Shown here: piece by piece, positions 35,797-43,924 of the stretch
How the letters are laid out: the number at the start of each line of letters is the position of its first letter
Numbering within the stretch: position 1 is the first letter of the stretch
Assembly (NCBI RefSeq): GCF_025340265.1
Contig: NZ_CP022708.1
Coordinates: 1,017,501-1,075,000, forward strand
Direction of reading: 5' to 3'
Length of the DNA: 57,500 nucleotides
Source of the DNA: Novosphingobium sp. 9
GTDB taxonomy: Bacteria > Pseudomonadota > Alphaproteobacteria > Sphingomonadales > Sphingomonadaceae
The notes under the pieces: model-generated
What the model was told of the DNA's origin: nothing
Seen by the model: the letters and a program-made list of their open reading frames with translations, nothing else
Database searches by the model: none
Made by a program: the position numbers and the translations under genes

Positions 35797-35837
35797 TGTC
35801 ATGCCCTGCACGATGCCATATCGTGTACGGCATGACA
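35797..35837 (+). promoter_or_regulatory. Long stem-loop before amidohydrolase
   Basis: TGTCATGCC (35797-35805) pairs with GGCATGACA (35829-35837). After a C/C mismatch the stem continues through TGCACGAT and ATCGTGTA, with one wobble pair, to a 5-base loop. A smaller dyad (CCCGGA/TCCGGG) lies about 45 bp upstream and may be the terminator of the dehydrogenase. Confidence 0.55.
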
Positions 35838-35966
35838 GTTGCGGCCCAATAACAATGCGGCCCAGATCGTTCCCAAAAGCCCATCGTTCTCCCCCCTCCA
35901 GCCGCCATGGTTGAGTTCGTCCGCACGTATCATCGACCGATAATCTCCATCCCAGCCCGATCAAAC

Positions 35967-37298
35967 ATGAGGATCTGTGCCGTGAAATTTCTCTCAGCCC
36001 TTGCCGTTGCGTCCGTTCTCGCCGCAAGTCCGGCAGTCGCCGCGCCCATTGCACTTGTTGGCGCACGCATCATCGACGGCAACGGCGGCACGCCGATCGA
36101 GAATGGCACGATCCTGATCGATGGTTCCCGCATCGTTGCGGTCGGCACCAATGTCGCGATTCCCAAGGGCGCCCAGCGCATCGACGAACATGGCCGCACG
36201 ATCATTCCAGGCCTTATCACCGATCACAGTCACATCGGCCAGTATCAGGGCGTGACCGAAGGCCCCGCCGCCTACACCCGCGCGAGTATCGTGGCCCAGC
36301 TGGCCCAGTACCGTAAGTACGGCGTGCTGACCGTGGTGGCACTGGGCGATAACCGGCCACTGTTCGACACACTGCGGGCCGATGCCCATGCTGGCCTGCT
36401 GCCTACCGATCTGTATGGCGTAGACCAGGGCATCGGCGTGCCGAACGGGGCGCTGCCTCAGGCGGTTTTTCACAGCGCTCCCGATCAGCTGTTCCGCCCC
36501 ACCACGCCTGAGGAGGCCCGCGAGGCGGTCCGCAAGATGGTGGCGGAACATACCGATCTTGTGAAAATCTGGGTCGATAACTTCGGCGGCAGCTTGCCCG
36601 CCAAGATGTCGCCGGAAATCTACCGCGCGGTGATCGACGAAAGCCATCGGCTGGGCGTACGCGTCGCGGCCCATATCCACGATCTGGACGATGCCCAGGG
36701 CGTGATCGATGCCGGTGTCGATATCCTTGCCCACGGCGTGCGCGATCAGCCGGTGCCACCCGCTTTCGTGGCGGAACTCAAGGCGAAGGGCATCTGGTAT
36801 ATCCCGACCCTGTCGCTCGACGAAGCCACTGTGGCATGGGCCAAGCAGGAGCCATGGACCCTGACCCCCATGGCACGGGCAGGCCTTTCGCCGGAACTCG
36901 CCCACGAGATCGACGATCCCGCATGGCGCGCGAAGACTCTGGCCTCGCCGCAGGCCCCCGCCGCCGAGGCCTCGCTGGCGATGAACCTGCGCAACCTGGC
37001 CACGCTGTACAAGGCCGGGGTCAAGATCGGCTTTGGAACCGACAGCGGCGCAGTTCCCCTCCGTGTTCCAGGCGTGGAGGAACATCGTGAACTGGTCTTG
37101 CTTGTACAAGCCGGCCTTACCCCGTTGCAGGCGATTACCATCGCGACGCGCGATGCTGCCGCTCTTATGGAACTGCCTGACCGAGGAACAATCGCTCCGG
37201 GCAAGCGCGCGGACCTTGTTGTTCTTTCCGCGGATCCAACCCATAATATCCGCGCTGTTGGCAACATTGCCGAGACGTGGAGCCATGGAGAGCGATAG
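35967..37298 (+). CDS. Secreted amidohydrolase
   Basis: 443 residues from ATG 35967; GTG 35982 is an alternative. The signal peptide is VKFLSALAVASVLAASPAVAA. The amidohydrolase superfamily motifs follow: GLITDHSHIGQY (HxH metal site), VKIWVDNFGG with the bridging lysine, VAAHIHDLDD and ILAHGV with metal histidines, and GFGTDSGAVP with the aspartate. The composite beta domain at both ends (ALVGARIIDGNGG, then GTIAPGKRADLVVL) is typical. It probably cleaves an amide, ester or lactone in the periplasm; the substrate is unknown. Confidence 0.92.
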   Translation: MRICAVKFLSALAVASVLAASPAVAAPIALVGARIIDGNGGTPIENGTILIDGSRIVAVGTNVAIPKGAQRIDEHGRTIIPGLITDHSHIGQYQGVTEGPAAYTRASIVAQLAQYRKYGVLTVVALGDNRPLFDTLRADAHAGLLPTDLYGVDQGIGVPNGALPQAVFHSAPDQLFRPTTPEEAREAVRKMVAEHTDLVKIWVDNFGGSLPAKMSPEIYRAVIDESHRLGVRVAAHIHDLDDAQGVIDAGVDILAHGVRDQPVPPAFVAELKAKGIWYIPTLSLDEATVAWAKQEPWTLTPMARAGLSPELAHEIDDPAWRAKTLASPQAPAAEASLAMNLRNLATLYKAGVKIGFGTDSGAVPLRVPGVEEHRELVLLVQAGLTPLQAITIATRDAAALMELPDRGTIAPGKRADLVVLSADPTHNIRAVGNIAETWSHGER

Positions 37299-37324
37299 AA
37301 TTACACAGCAAACATATCCGCATC

Positions 37325-37460
37325 TGAAATGAAATTTCACATTAATGAATTAAAAATAATAATTATTTATTTTTAGCTTTTTTGAATTCTATTATCATAG
37401 ATGGATAATGATATTATCACTATATAAACAATAAAATAGAGACGATTAATGTTGTTGTAT
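37325..37460. other. AT-rich intergenic stretch with dyads
   Basis: The 346-bp gap 37299-37644 between convergent genes is markedly AT-rich for this genome. It holds TGAAAT/ATTTCA (37325-37339), a long A/T run pair ending in a T6 tract that could be a bidirectional terminator, and a GATAAT/ATTATC dyad near 37410. No gene is visible. Confidence 0.5.
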
Positions 37461-37644
37461 AGAAATTCTTTCCTCTAATTCGAAACCTGCATCGAACACG
37501 CCACCATCTTCCCCATAAAATCTGGAGCGACGAATTTACATCGTCGTACGTCTAGGTCCCAGAAGCTGCCTCTCTTCTTCTCTCCACATGGCGAGCCAAG
37601 CCGGCATCCCGTGCCAGTCTTGTCTCGCCCGTGTTTCACATCGA

Positions 37645-38319
37645 TCAGGCTGCTGCCAGGATGGCCTTGGCAACGCCTTCGCTGCTTGCAGGGTTCTGCC
37701 CGGTAATCAGGCGCCCGTCCTCGACGATGTAAGGCGCCCAGTCCGGACCCTTTTCATAAAGGCCGCCAAGCGCCTTGAATTCATCCTCGATGAGGAAGGG
37801 AACAACGTCGGTCAGCTCGACAGCGTCTTCCTCGCCGTTGGTGAACCCGGTTACGCGCCGCCCGGCGATCAGCGGCTTGCCATCCGCAGCCATGACGTGA
37901 CGCAGCACGCCGGGCGCATGGCAGACAAAGCCGGTGATCTTGCCCGTCCGCTCAAAGGCTTCGATGAGAGCAATCGACACGTCGGATTCTGCCAGATCCC
38001 AGAGCGGTCCGTGGCCGCCAGGATAAAACACGGCATCGAAGTTATCCGCCCTCATGTCGGCCAGCTTTACCGTGTTGGCGAGGACGGCCTGTGCATCGGC
38101 GTCGGCCTTGAAGCGGTGCGTGAGATCGGTCTGGAAGTCAGGCAGATCGCTTTTGGGATCGAGCGGGGGTTGCCCGCCCGCCGGTGACGCCACGGTGATC
38201 TGCGCGCCGGCATCCTTGAAAGTATAGTAAGGGGCCGCGAATTCCTCCAGCCAGAAACCGGTCTTCTTGCCGGTGTCGCCCAACGCGTCATGAGACGTCA
38301 GAACCATCAGTATCTTCAT
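37645..38319 (-). CDS. DJ-1/PfpI-family protein, Hsp31-like
   Basis: 224 residues from ATG 38319. The fold is seen in KILMVLTSHD, then GFWLEEFAAPYYTFKDAG, then DAVFYPGGHGPLWDLA, with the nucleophilic cysteine in GFVCHAPGVLRHV and the later RRVTGFTNGEEDAV. This is the class 1 Hsp31/glyoxalase III-like group, which detoxifies methylglyoxal or repairs glycated proteins. It is the last gene of a minus-strand set with an aldehyde dehydrogenase and Ohr, so a reactive-carbonyl and peroxide defence role is likely. Confidence 0.9.
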   Translation of the reverse strand: MKILMVLTSHDALGDTGKKTGFWLEEFAAPYYTFKDAGAQITVASPAGGQPPLDPKSDLPDFQTDLTHRFKADADAQAVLANTVKLADMRADNFDAVFYPGGHGPLWDLAESDVSIALIEAFERTGKITGFVCHAPGVLRHVMAADGKPLIAGRRVTGFTNGEEDAVELTDVVPFLIEDEFKALGGLYEKGPDWAPYIVEDGRLITGQNPASSEGVAKAILAAA

Positions 38320-38342
38320 GATTATTCTCCTGAAATTGAAGC

Positions 38343-39761
38343 TCAGTTTGAGAGCATGGCCTGAAGCACCGGCAACTTTTCGGCATAGGGCGCACGAAGG
38401 CGCAGACCGCTGGCACCCTCCGGGGCCTGCCATACAACCGGGCGGGCGTGGCTGAAGCGACGGAAGCCATGAACGCCATGATAGGCCCCGATACCGGAGG
38501 CTCCAACACCGCCGAAAGGTAGGCTCTCGATCGAGGCGTGGGTCATGACATCGTTGATGACCAGCGCGCCGGAGGTCGTGCCGCGGGCGAACTGCTGTTG
38601 CCGATCAGCATCGTGGCCAAAGTAATACGCCGCCAGCGGACGCGGATGGGCGTTGATATACGCCAGCGCCTCAGCCAGGTCCGTCGTGGTTCGGATCGGC
38701 AGGACTGGACCGAAGATTTCCTCCTGCATCGCCATCATATCGTCCCTGCCGCCTATGATGAGCGTCGGCGCGATCTTGCGCGTCGTGCGATCGTGCCCAG
38801 GTTCGCCTGACGGTGCCAGCGAAATGACCTGTGCGCCTTTGGCTTCGGCATCTGCGATCATTGCAATGAGGCGGTCGAAATGACGCTCGCTGACAATCGA
38901 CGTATAATCGGCGTTGCTCTGAACGGTAGGGAACGCCGATTGCATGAACGTGCGGGCTGCCTCAACGAAAGCCCCGATCCGGTCTTTGGCCAGCATCACA
39001 TAGTCGGGCGAGAGGCAGATTTGACCTGCGTTGAAAGTCTTCACCGTAAGCGTGCGCTCGGCCGCCATGGCAATATCCGCGTCACGGTCGATGACCACCG
39101 GGCTTTTGCCGCCCAGTTCCAGCGTTACCGGAACAAGGTTTTCGGCGGCCGCACGCATCACGTGCCGACCTACGGTTGTGCTGCCGGTAAAGACCAGATG
39201 ATCGAAAGGCAGGGCGGAAAACGCCGTGCCAACGCTTGCATCGCCGAGCACCACACCCAGTTCCATCGGCGAGAAATACCTGCCGACCAGTTCCGCGATC
39301 AGTTCAGACGTGCGCGGCGTCAATTCGGACGGCTTTAGCAAGGCCACATTTCCGGCTGCAAAAACGCCCGCCAGCGGGCCGAAAGACAGATTGATCGGAA
39401 AATTCCACGGGGCGATCACACCGACCACCCCCAGCGGCTGCGGCACGATCGAGGCAGTGACCCCATCCATGCCGGTGCCGACCGCTTCGGCCTGCATCCA
39501 GACATCCACGTTCTGCGAAGCATACGCCAGTGACTTGGCGGTTGTGGCAGCGTCGGCTGCAAGCGTCTGGTAGAGGCTACGATGGCCAAAATCCGCGCTC
39601 ATCGCAGTTGCAAGCGCATCGCGGTTATCGAGGATCAGGCGCATGGAGCGGGTCAGGCGATCCCGCCGCAGCGCGGCATCTGCCGGGCCGGTCTGGATCA
39701 TGGTCTGGCGCATCGACTGGACGATGCCGTTCAGCGTAACGCTATCGGTGCCTTGGGGCAT
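38343..39761 (-). CDS. Coniferyl-aldehyde dehydrogenase-type aldehyde dehydrogenase
   Basis: 472 residues. The landmarks are APWNFPINLSFGPLAG, FTGSTTVGRHV, LELGGKSPVVI with the general-base glutamate, NAGQICLSPDYVM with the catalytic cysteine, and EEIFGPVLPI. The NAGQICLSPDY and C-terminal FGGVGASGIGAYHG features match the coniferyl-aldehyde dehydrogenase (CalB) group that acts on long or aromatic aldehydes. It lies 23 bp upstream of pfpI and 33 bp downstream of ohr in one direction. Confidence 0.91.
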   Translation of the reverse strand: MPQGTDSVTLNGIVQSMRQTMIQTGPADAALRRDRLTRSMRLILDNRDALATAMSADFGHRSLYQTLAADAATTAKSLAYASQNVDVWMQAEAVGTGMDGVTASIVPQPLGVVGVIAPWNFPINLSFGPLAGVFAAGNVALLKPSELTPRTSELIAELVGRYFSPMELGVVLGDASVGTAFSALPFDHLVFTGSTTVGRHVMRAAAENLVPVTLELGGKSPVVIDRDADIAMAAERTLTVKTFNAGQICLSPDYVMLAKDRIGAFVEAARTFMQSAFPTVQSNADYTSIVSERHFDRLIAMIADAEAKGAQVISLAPSGEPGHDRTTRKIAPTLIIGGRDDMMAMQEEIFGPVLPIRTTTDLAEALAYINAHPRPLAAYYFGHDADRQQQFARGTTSGALVINDVMTHASIESLPFGGVGASGIGAYHGVHGFRRFSHARPVVWQAPEGASGLRLRAPYAEKLPVLQAMLSN

Positions 39762-39794
39762 GACGGTTCCTTTGCAACGTAGAGAAAGGCGACG

Positions 39795-40217
39795 TCAGCG
39801 CAGTTCGAGCGTGACGTCGATGTTGCCGCGAACGGCATTCGAATACGGGCAGACGGCATGCGCGGCAGAGATGAGAGCTTCTCCGGCGTCCGCTTCAATG
39901 CCCGGCAGGCTGATCGCGAGATCGATGGCAAGACCGAACCCGCCCCCTTCGCGCGGGCCAATAGCCACACGAGCCGTCACGTTCGCATCGTGCGGAACCG
40001 CAGGGTGCGGAGCGTGGGCGATAGCCTTCATCGCGGACAGGAAGCAGGCCGCATAGCCGGCAGCGAAGAGCTGCTCCGGGTTGTTCCCATGGCCCTTTCC
40101 GCCCAGTTCGACCGGCATATCCAGCCAGACGTTGAGCGCGCCATCGGTGGTACGTGCGCGTCCATCGCGTCCACCGGTGGCGGTTGCTTCGGTTTCGTAA
40201 AGTATTTTGCTGATCAT
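39795..40217 (-). CDS. ohr: Organic hydroperoxide resistance protein (Ohr)
   Basis: 140 residues of the OsmC/Ohr family. Both redox cysteines are visible: YAACFLSAMKAIAH and HAVCPYSNAVRGNIDV. The ARTTDGALNVWLDMP and GNNPEQLFAAGYAACFL segments are typical of Ohr rather than OsmC. It reduces organic hydroperoxides with lipoylated partners. A LysR gene is divergent 118 bp away, in place of the usual OhrR repressor. Confidence 0.92.
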   Translation of the reverse strand: MISKILYETEATATGGRDGRARTTDGALNVWLDMPVELGGKGHGNNPEQLFAAGYAACFLSAMKAIAHAPHPAVPHDANVTARVAIGPREGGGFGLAIDLAISLPGIEADAGEALISAAHAVCPYSNAVRGNIDVTLELR

Positions 40218-40334
40218 GGCCTATCTCCAGCCTGTGCCGCGCCTCAGCGCCGTGATCAGGCGTATAGACCTGTGTTGCCCGCAGGGCCTCAAAGCCTTAC
40301 GACCAGTGCCCATAAAATTAATTATGGGCCATTT

Positions 40335-41224
40335 ATGATGCTCCAGCGTCTGCACACGTTTATCGAAGTCTATCGACAGCGCTCCATCAGCGCCGCTGCG
40401 CGTTCGCTGGGGATTACCCAACCCGCTGCATCGCAACATCTTGCAGGGCTGGAGGCGACGATCGGTCGCCAGTTGTTCGAGCGCACCGCAACCGGGGTGT
40501 TGCCAACTGTCGCGGCAGAAGAACTGGCAGCACAACTGGGTGACAGTCTGGATATTGCGGAAGCCGCGCTTGCTGCCGTGCGGGCACGCTCCGAGGAACT
40601 GGCAGGCGCCATTCAGATCGCCGGACATCTGGACTTCCTCGCCGAAGTCGTAGGCCCATTGTTCCGCCCGCTGCTGGATCGCGGCATGCGCATTCGCCTG
40701 CATGGGGCAATCGCTCACGGATCGAGGAAATGGTCCTCGACGGCCAATGCGACCTGGGCATTGCCGCCTATCCAGTCCATGATCGACGCCTGCGCGGCGA
40801 GCACGTTCGGGATGTCGCCATGATGGCGGTCGCTGCACCTGCCGTGGCGGACAGGCTCAACGCGGCGGACAATCTCGGAGCAGCGCTCGGTCGGGAACCG
40901 GCAGTCGCCTATGGTGTGGAACGTCCGGTCCTCGACGACTGGCTGCGCCATAACGGCATGCAGGCCATCAAGCTGCCCCCGCCCGCCATTGCCGGGCAGG
41001 ACCTGCGCGGATTGTGTCGCATATTGCGGGATGGCTTCGGGTGGTCAGTGATGCCGGAGTATCTATGCCGGCGTTATCTGGATCGGGGCGAACTGGCGCA
41101 GATACGCGCGCCGGTCGGCCATATCCTTCAGCAGTATTTCCTGATTTGGGCACCCAGCGCCTTGCGTGAGCCACGTATCGCCCATGCCCGGCAGACATTG
41201 CTCTGGGGTTTAAGCGAAGCATGA
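40335..41224 (+). pseudogene. Frameshifted LysR-family regulator
   Basis: Read across one frameshift, this is a full-length LysR protein of about 296 residues. The first part gives MMLQRLHTFIEVYRQRSISA, then LGITQPAASQHLAGLEA (helix-turn-helix) and the start of the effector domain. The second part continues in frame -1 from EEMVLDGQCDLGIAAYP to the C-terminus. The break lies at the G4 run 40704-40707; one more G would restore LHGGNRSRIEEM. The gene is divergent from ohr, aldehyde dehydrogenase and pfpI, so it was or is their regulator. A sequencing deletion is as likely as a real mutation. Confidence 0.85.
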
Positions 41225-41255
41225 AAAAGTAGGTTCGCGTCGAATATGGATATGA

Positions 41256-41785
41256 GAGCAGCGGTGCTGGCGCGGAAGCGATTGGTTTCGGTTTCCAGGA
41301 TGTGGCAGTGGTGACTTAGCCGATCGAGCAGCGCAGTGGTCATCTTGGCATCGCCAAACACGCCAGCCCATTCGCTGAAGCTCAGGTTGGTGGTGATGAC
41401 GACGCTGGTGCGCTCGTACAGCTTGCTGTGCTGATGGAATAGCATGGCGCCACCCGATGGGCTGAAGGGCAGGTCGCCCAGCTCATCGAGGATGAGCAGG
41501 TCAAGGCGTAGCAGGCGTTCTGTCAGTTGGCCGGACCGGTTCAAGGTCTTTTGGGCAATGCATTGCTCTTCCAGCCAAGCGTTCAACTCAGCCAGATCGC
41601 GGAAGCTGGGCATCGGTTGCCACAACCGGCGTCGAGCGTTCTGAACGCTCTTCTCAACCTGCCCTTTCTCTCAGCCAGAAGGCGGATTGCAGAAATCGGG
41701 CTCGAACAGATAGTGGCTGGCCATGGCGGCGAACCTGGCTTTGACCTGCCGCGCCTTCTCGGTCCCGACCTGGTCGGCAGCGGTC
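41256..41785 (-). mobile_element. IS21-family remnant, fused istA/istB fragments
   Basis: On the minus strand from about 41785 the translation gives the end of IstA (HYLFEPDFCNPPSG, then an in-frame TGA at 41671-41673 where Trp is expected, then EKGQVEKSVQNARRRL and MPSFRDLAELNAWLEEQC). It then jumps straight into the middle of IstB (LDLLILDELGDLPF with Walker B, then ERTSVVITTNLSFSEW, GDAKMTTALLDRLSHH, RFRAS). The beginning of istA and the first half of istB are missing. No terminal repeats were found. The element is dead. Confidence 0.85.
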
Positions 41786-41924
41786 CGCCTGCGCAAAAGC
41801 TCCGCTAGCATAGTCTGTGCAAGTTCAGCAGGTGCGACGTGCCTGCCCAGTGAAAGATAACCGATAGACACGTCACGCAGGACATCGAACCCCATACATA
41901 TCAGTGCAGACTCATCATTGCTGG

Positions 41925-42190
41925 AGGGGCATTGTCCAATCGCCTCCAGAATGTCAGCGACCGGGGCGCGGAAAGATTACTATCGAGCATAGTCTTGCCG
42001 TCGAGCAGCCCGATCTGACCTTTGACCTTCAATGTTCCGGCCATCGGCTTCACCAACCTCACCAGAATACGCAACATACTGAATTTTCTTATTCCATTCA
42101 CAGCAATCAGGTGCACCGCCGCGCCGGGTTTCAGCGCCAAGGCCAGCCTTCTCAGAGGCACGCGATCACTCCGGCTACACTCCAGTCCAT
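41925..42190 (-). pseudogene. Decayed ccmA (heme exporter ATPase) fragment
   Basis: The minus-strand translation LRRLALALKPGAAVHLIAVN, followed by SMLRILVRLVKP, KGQIGLLDGKTMLD and LTFWRRLD, follows the CcmA ABC-ATPase pattern from the region before Walker A to the GLLDERPALD...FWARLD segment. The Walker A lysine motif (expected GPNGAGKS) has decayed to AVNGIRKF, so ATP binding must be lost. Only about 90 of 200 residues remain. It lies next to the ccm operon, on the same strand, 100 bp beyond ccmI. The similarity is my own pattern reading. Confidence 0.65.
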
Positions 42191-42292
42191 TCGCCCCGCT
42201 GCAGGAAACGTTTCCGGCATCGCCGGAAAGACCTGCATATGTGGGAACTTTCGGAGTCACCCTTGTCCCAAGATGCACGATGTGCGCCCTTG

Positions 42293-42939
42293 TCAGCTTT
42301 CGGGTTGCGTGGGGGGCTGTGTCGTAAGGCTGCTTTCGATGTGGGCGAGCTGGAGCTGGACGAGGGGTTTCCAGGCGGCGTCGTGGGGTGCGTGGGTGAG
42401 GAGATCGGCCCAGATCTTTGCGGCTTGCGGCAGTTTTCCCGAGGTTGCGAGGGCGAGGGCTGTGAAGAACGGTGGGCCGGGCGCCTTGGGATCGGCCTGT
42501 CCTGCGCGGCGATAGGCGTAGAAGGCGGCCGGTGAGGGAAGCCGTGGGCGTGCATCAGCAGGGCATTGCCCAGCGCCAGCCAGGCCTCGCTGTTCTTCGG
42601 GTCTTCCTCGATGGCGCCTCGCAGGATGCCCGCTGCGCTCACATAGTCGCCGTTGCGGGCCAGCGCGTCGGAGACGATCACCCAGCGGTTGAGCGGCGGG
42701 ATCGTACTGTTCGTCACCTTGCGGCGCAGATCGACCAGCAGTCCCGGATTGTCGGCATCGGCTTGCACGGGATCGGTAGGACGGTCTGGCAGGTCGGGTC
42801 GGCCCTGCACGGCATAGCCTGCAAGCCCCACCGCCAGCGCTGCCGCCAGCGCGCCGTATGCACTGCGCGGCACCCGCAGGCGCCAGACCGCAAGGGCGAA
42901 GATCGCGCCTGCAAGGATCAGAACCGCCAGCCAGATCAT
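42293..42939 (-). pseudogene. ccmI: CcmI-like cytochrome c maturation protein, frameshifted
   Basis: Read across one frameshift this gives about 215 residues. A membrane anchor (IWLAVLILAGAIFALAVWRL) and second hydrophobic helix precede TPR-like helices (WVIVSDALARNGDYVSAAGI, then AIEEDPKNSEAWLALGNALL). After 42538 the frame shifts by one base; the correct continuation is AAFYAYRRAGQADPKAPGPP and then LPQAAKIWADLLTHAP, ending at a TGA at 42293-42295. CcmI delivers apocytochrome c to the CcmF/H heme lyase. The ATG overlaps the ccmH stop. One missing base near 42538 would restore the gene. Confidence 0.85.
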
Positions 42940-43355
42940 GATGCTCTCCTGCCCAGACGCGTGCGGGCTATCAGTGTGCCCAGAACCACCAGCACCACCG
43001 GCAGCGCATAGAGCGGCCAGCCCGCACCATCGAGCGGCGGGGCATAGCTGACGTAATCGCCATAGCGCCCGATCAGCCAGCTGCGGATCTGCGCGGGCGT
43101 CTGTCCTTGCGCGATCCGCTCACGCACCAGCGATCGCATCGCGCCTGCGATCGGCGCATCGGAATCGGCGATCGACTGCCCCTGACACTGCAGGCAGCGC
43201 AAGGTTGCCATCAGCGCCCTGGCCCTGGCCTCCTGCTGCGGGTCGTCGAGCTGGCGCCAGGCATAGGGCGCGGTGCCCTGAAGCTCCTGCGCCAGTGAGG
43301 GCGCAGCCAGTCCGAGCGCTGCGGTGATCGCCATCAGGGCAAGTGTCCGCCTCAT
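42936..43355 (-). CDS. ccmH: Cytochrome c maturation protein CcmH
   Basis: 139 residues from ATG 43355. The signal segment (LALMAITAALGLAAPSLAQ) is followed by the CcmH/NrfF redox motif LRCLQCQGQSIADSDAPIA (Cys-x2-Cys) and a C-terminal membrane anchor (LYALPVVLVVLGTLIA). CcmH keeps the heme-binding cysteines of apocytochrome c reduced for heme attachment. It overlaps both neighbours by ATGA. Confidence 0.95.
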   Translation of the reverse strand: MRRTLALMAITAALGLAAPSLAQELQGTAPYAWRQLDDPQQEARARALMATLRCLQCQGQSIADSDAPIAGAMRSLVRERIAQGQTPAQIRSWLIGRYGDYVSYAPPLDGAGWPLYALPVVLVVLGTLIARTRLGRRAS

Positions 43356-43924
43356 CGCCCGGCCTCGCGGATCTGTGCCAGCAGACCCGGCATGTCCTCT
43401 GTCCGGATCTCGCCGATATGCTGGTAGCGGATCACCCCGTGCCCATCGACGATGTAGCTTTCCGGTACGCCCGAAGAGCCGAGCGCAAGCTGCACCTGCC
43501 CGCTGTCGTCGCGCCCGATCGTCTCGAACGGGTTGCCGTTGGTAGCCAGGAACTTCGCCAGATCGCCAGGCTCGTCGCGCACCGCGATGCCGACGAGCGA
43601 CACGCCTGCGGCACGCAGGGCCGCCAGTTGCGGCGCCTCCACCCGGCACGGCAGGCACCACGAGGCGAAGACGTTCACCACATGGACATGGCCATCGGCG
43701 AGCGCGCGGCTGTCGAGGCCGGTTCCGGCACTCGGCCCTTTAGGTAAGCCTGCGGGCAGCGAGAAAGCGGGCAGCGGCTTGCCGACCATCGCGCTGCGCA
43801 CCGCCGTGTCCTGCGGCCGCAGCAGCGCTGCCAGCGCCAGCGCGGCAACGCCTGCGAACAGCGCCAGCGGCAGCCAGATCACCCAGTTCGAGACGCGCGC
43901 GGAGGGTGTCGAAGGCGTCGTCAT
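43352..43924 (-). CDS. dsbE: Thiol-disulphide oxidoreductase CcmG/DsbE
   Basis: 190 residues from ATG 43924. A single N-terminal membrane helix (VIWLPLALFAGVAALALAAL) anchors a periplasmic thioredoxin domain with the active site ASWCLPCRVEAP and the cis-proline region GSSGVPESYIVDG. It supplies reductant to CcmH and apocytochromes. The start overlaps the ccmF stop by ATGA. Confidence 0.95.
   Translation of the reverse strand: MTTPSTPSARVSNWVIWLPLALFAGVAALALAALLRPQDTAVRSAMVGKPLPAFSLPAGLPKGPSAGTGLDSRALADGHVHVVNVFASWCLPCRVEAPQLAALRAAGVSLVGIAVRDEPGDLAKFLATNGNPFETIGRDDSGQVQLALGSSGVPESYIVDGHGVIRYQHIGEIRTEDMPGLLAQIREAGR

Noticed and set aside
37325..37460. Possible origin-like or CRISPR-leader AT-rich region
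   Set aside because: No repeat-spacer series, no DnaA-box cluster and no cas or replication genes nearby; it is more simply a bidirectional terminator between convergent genes.
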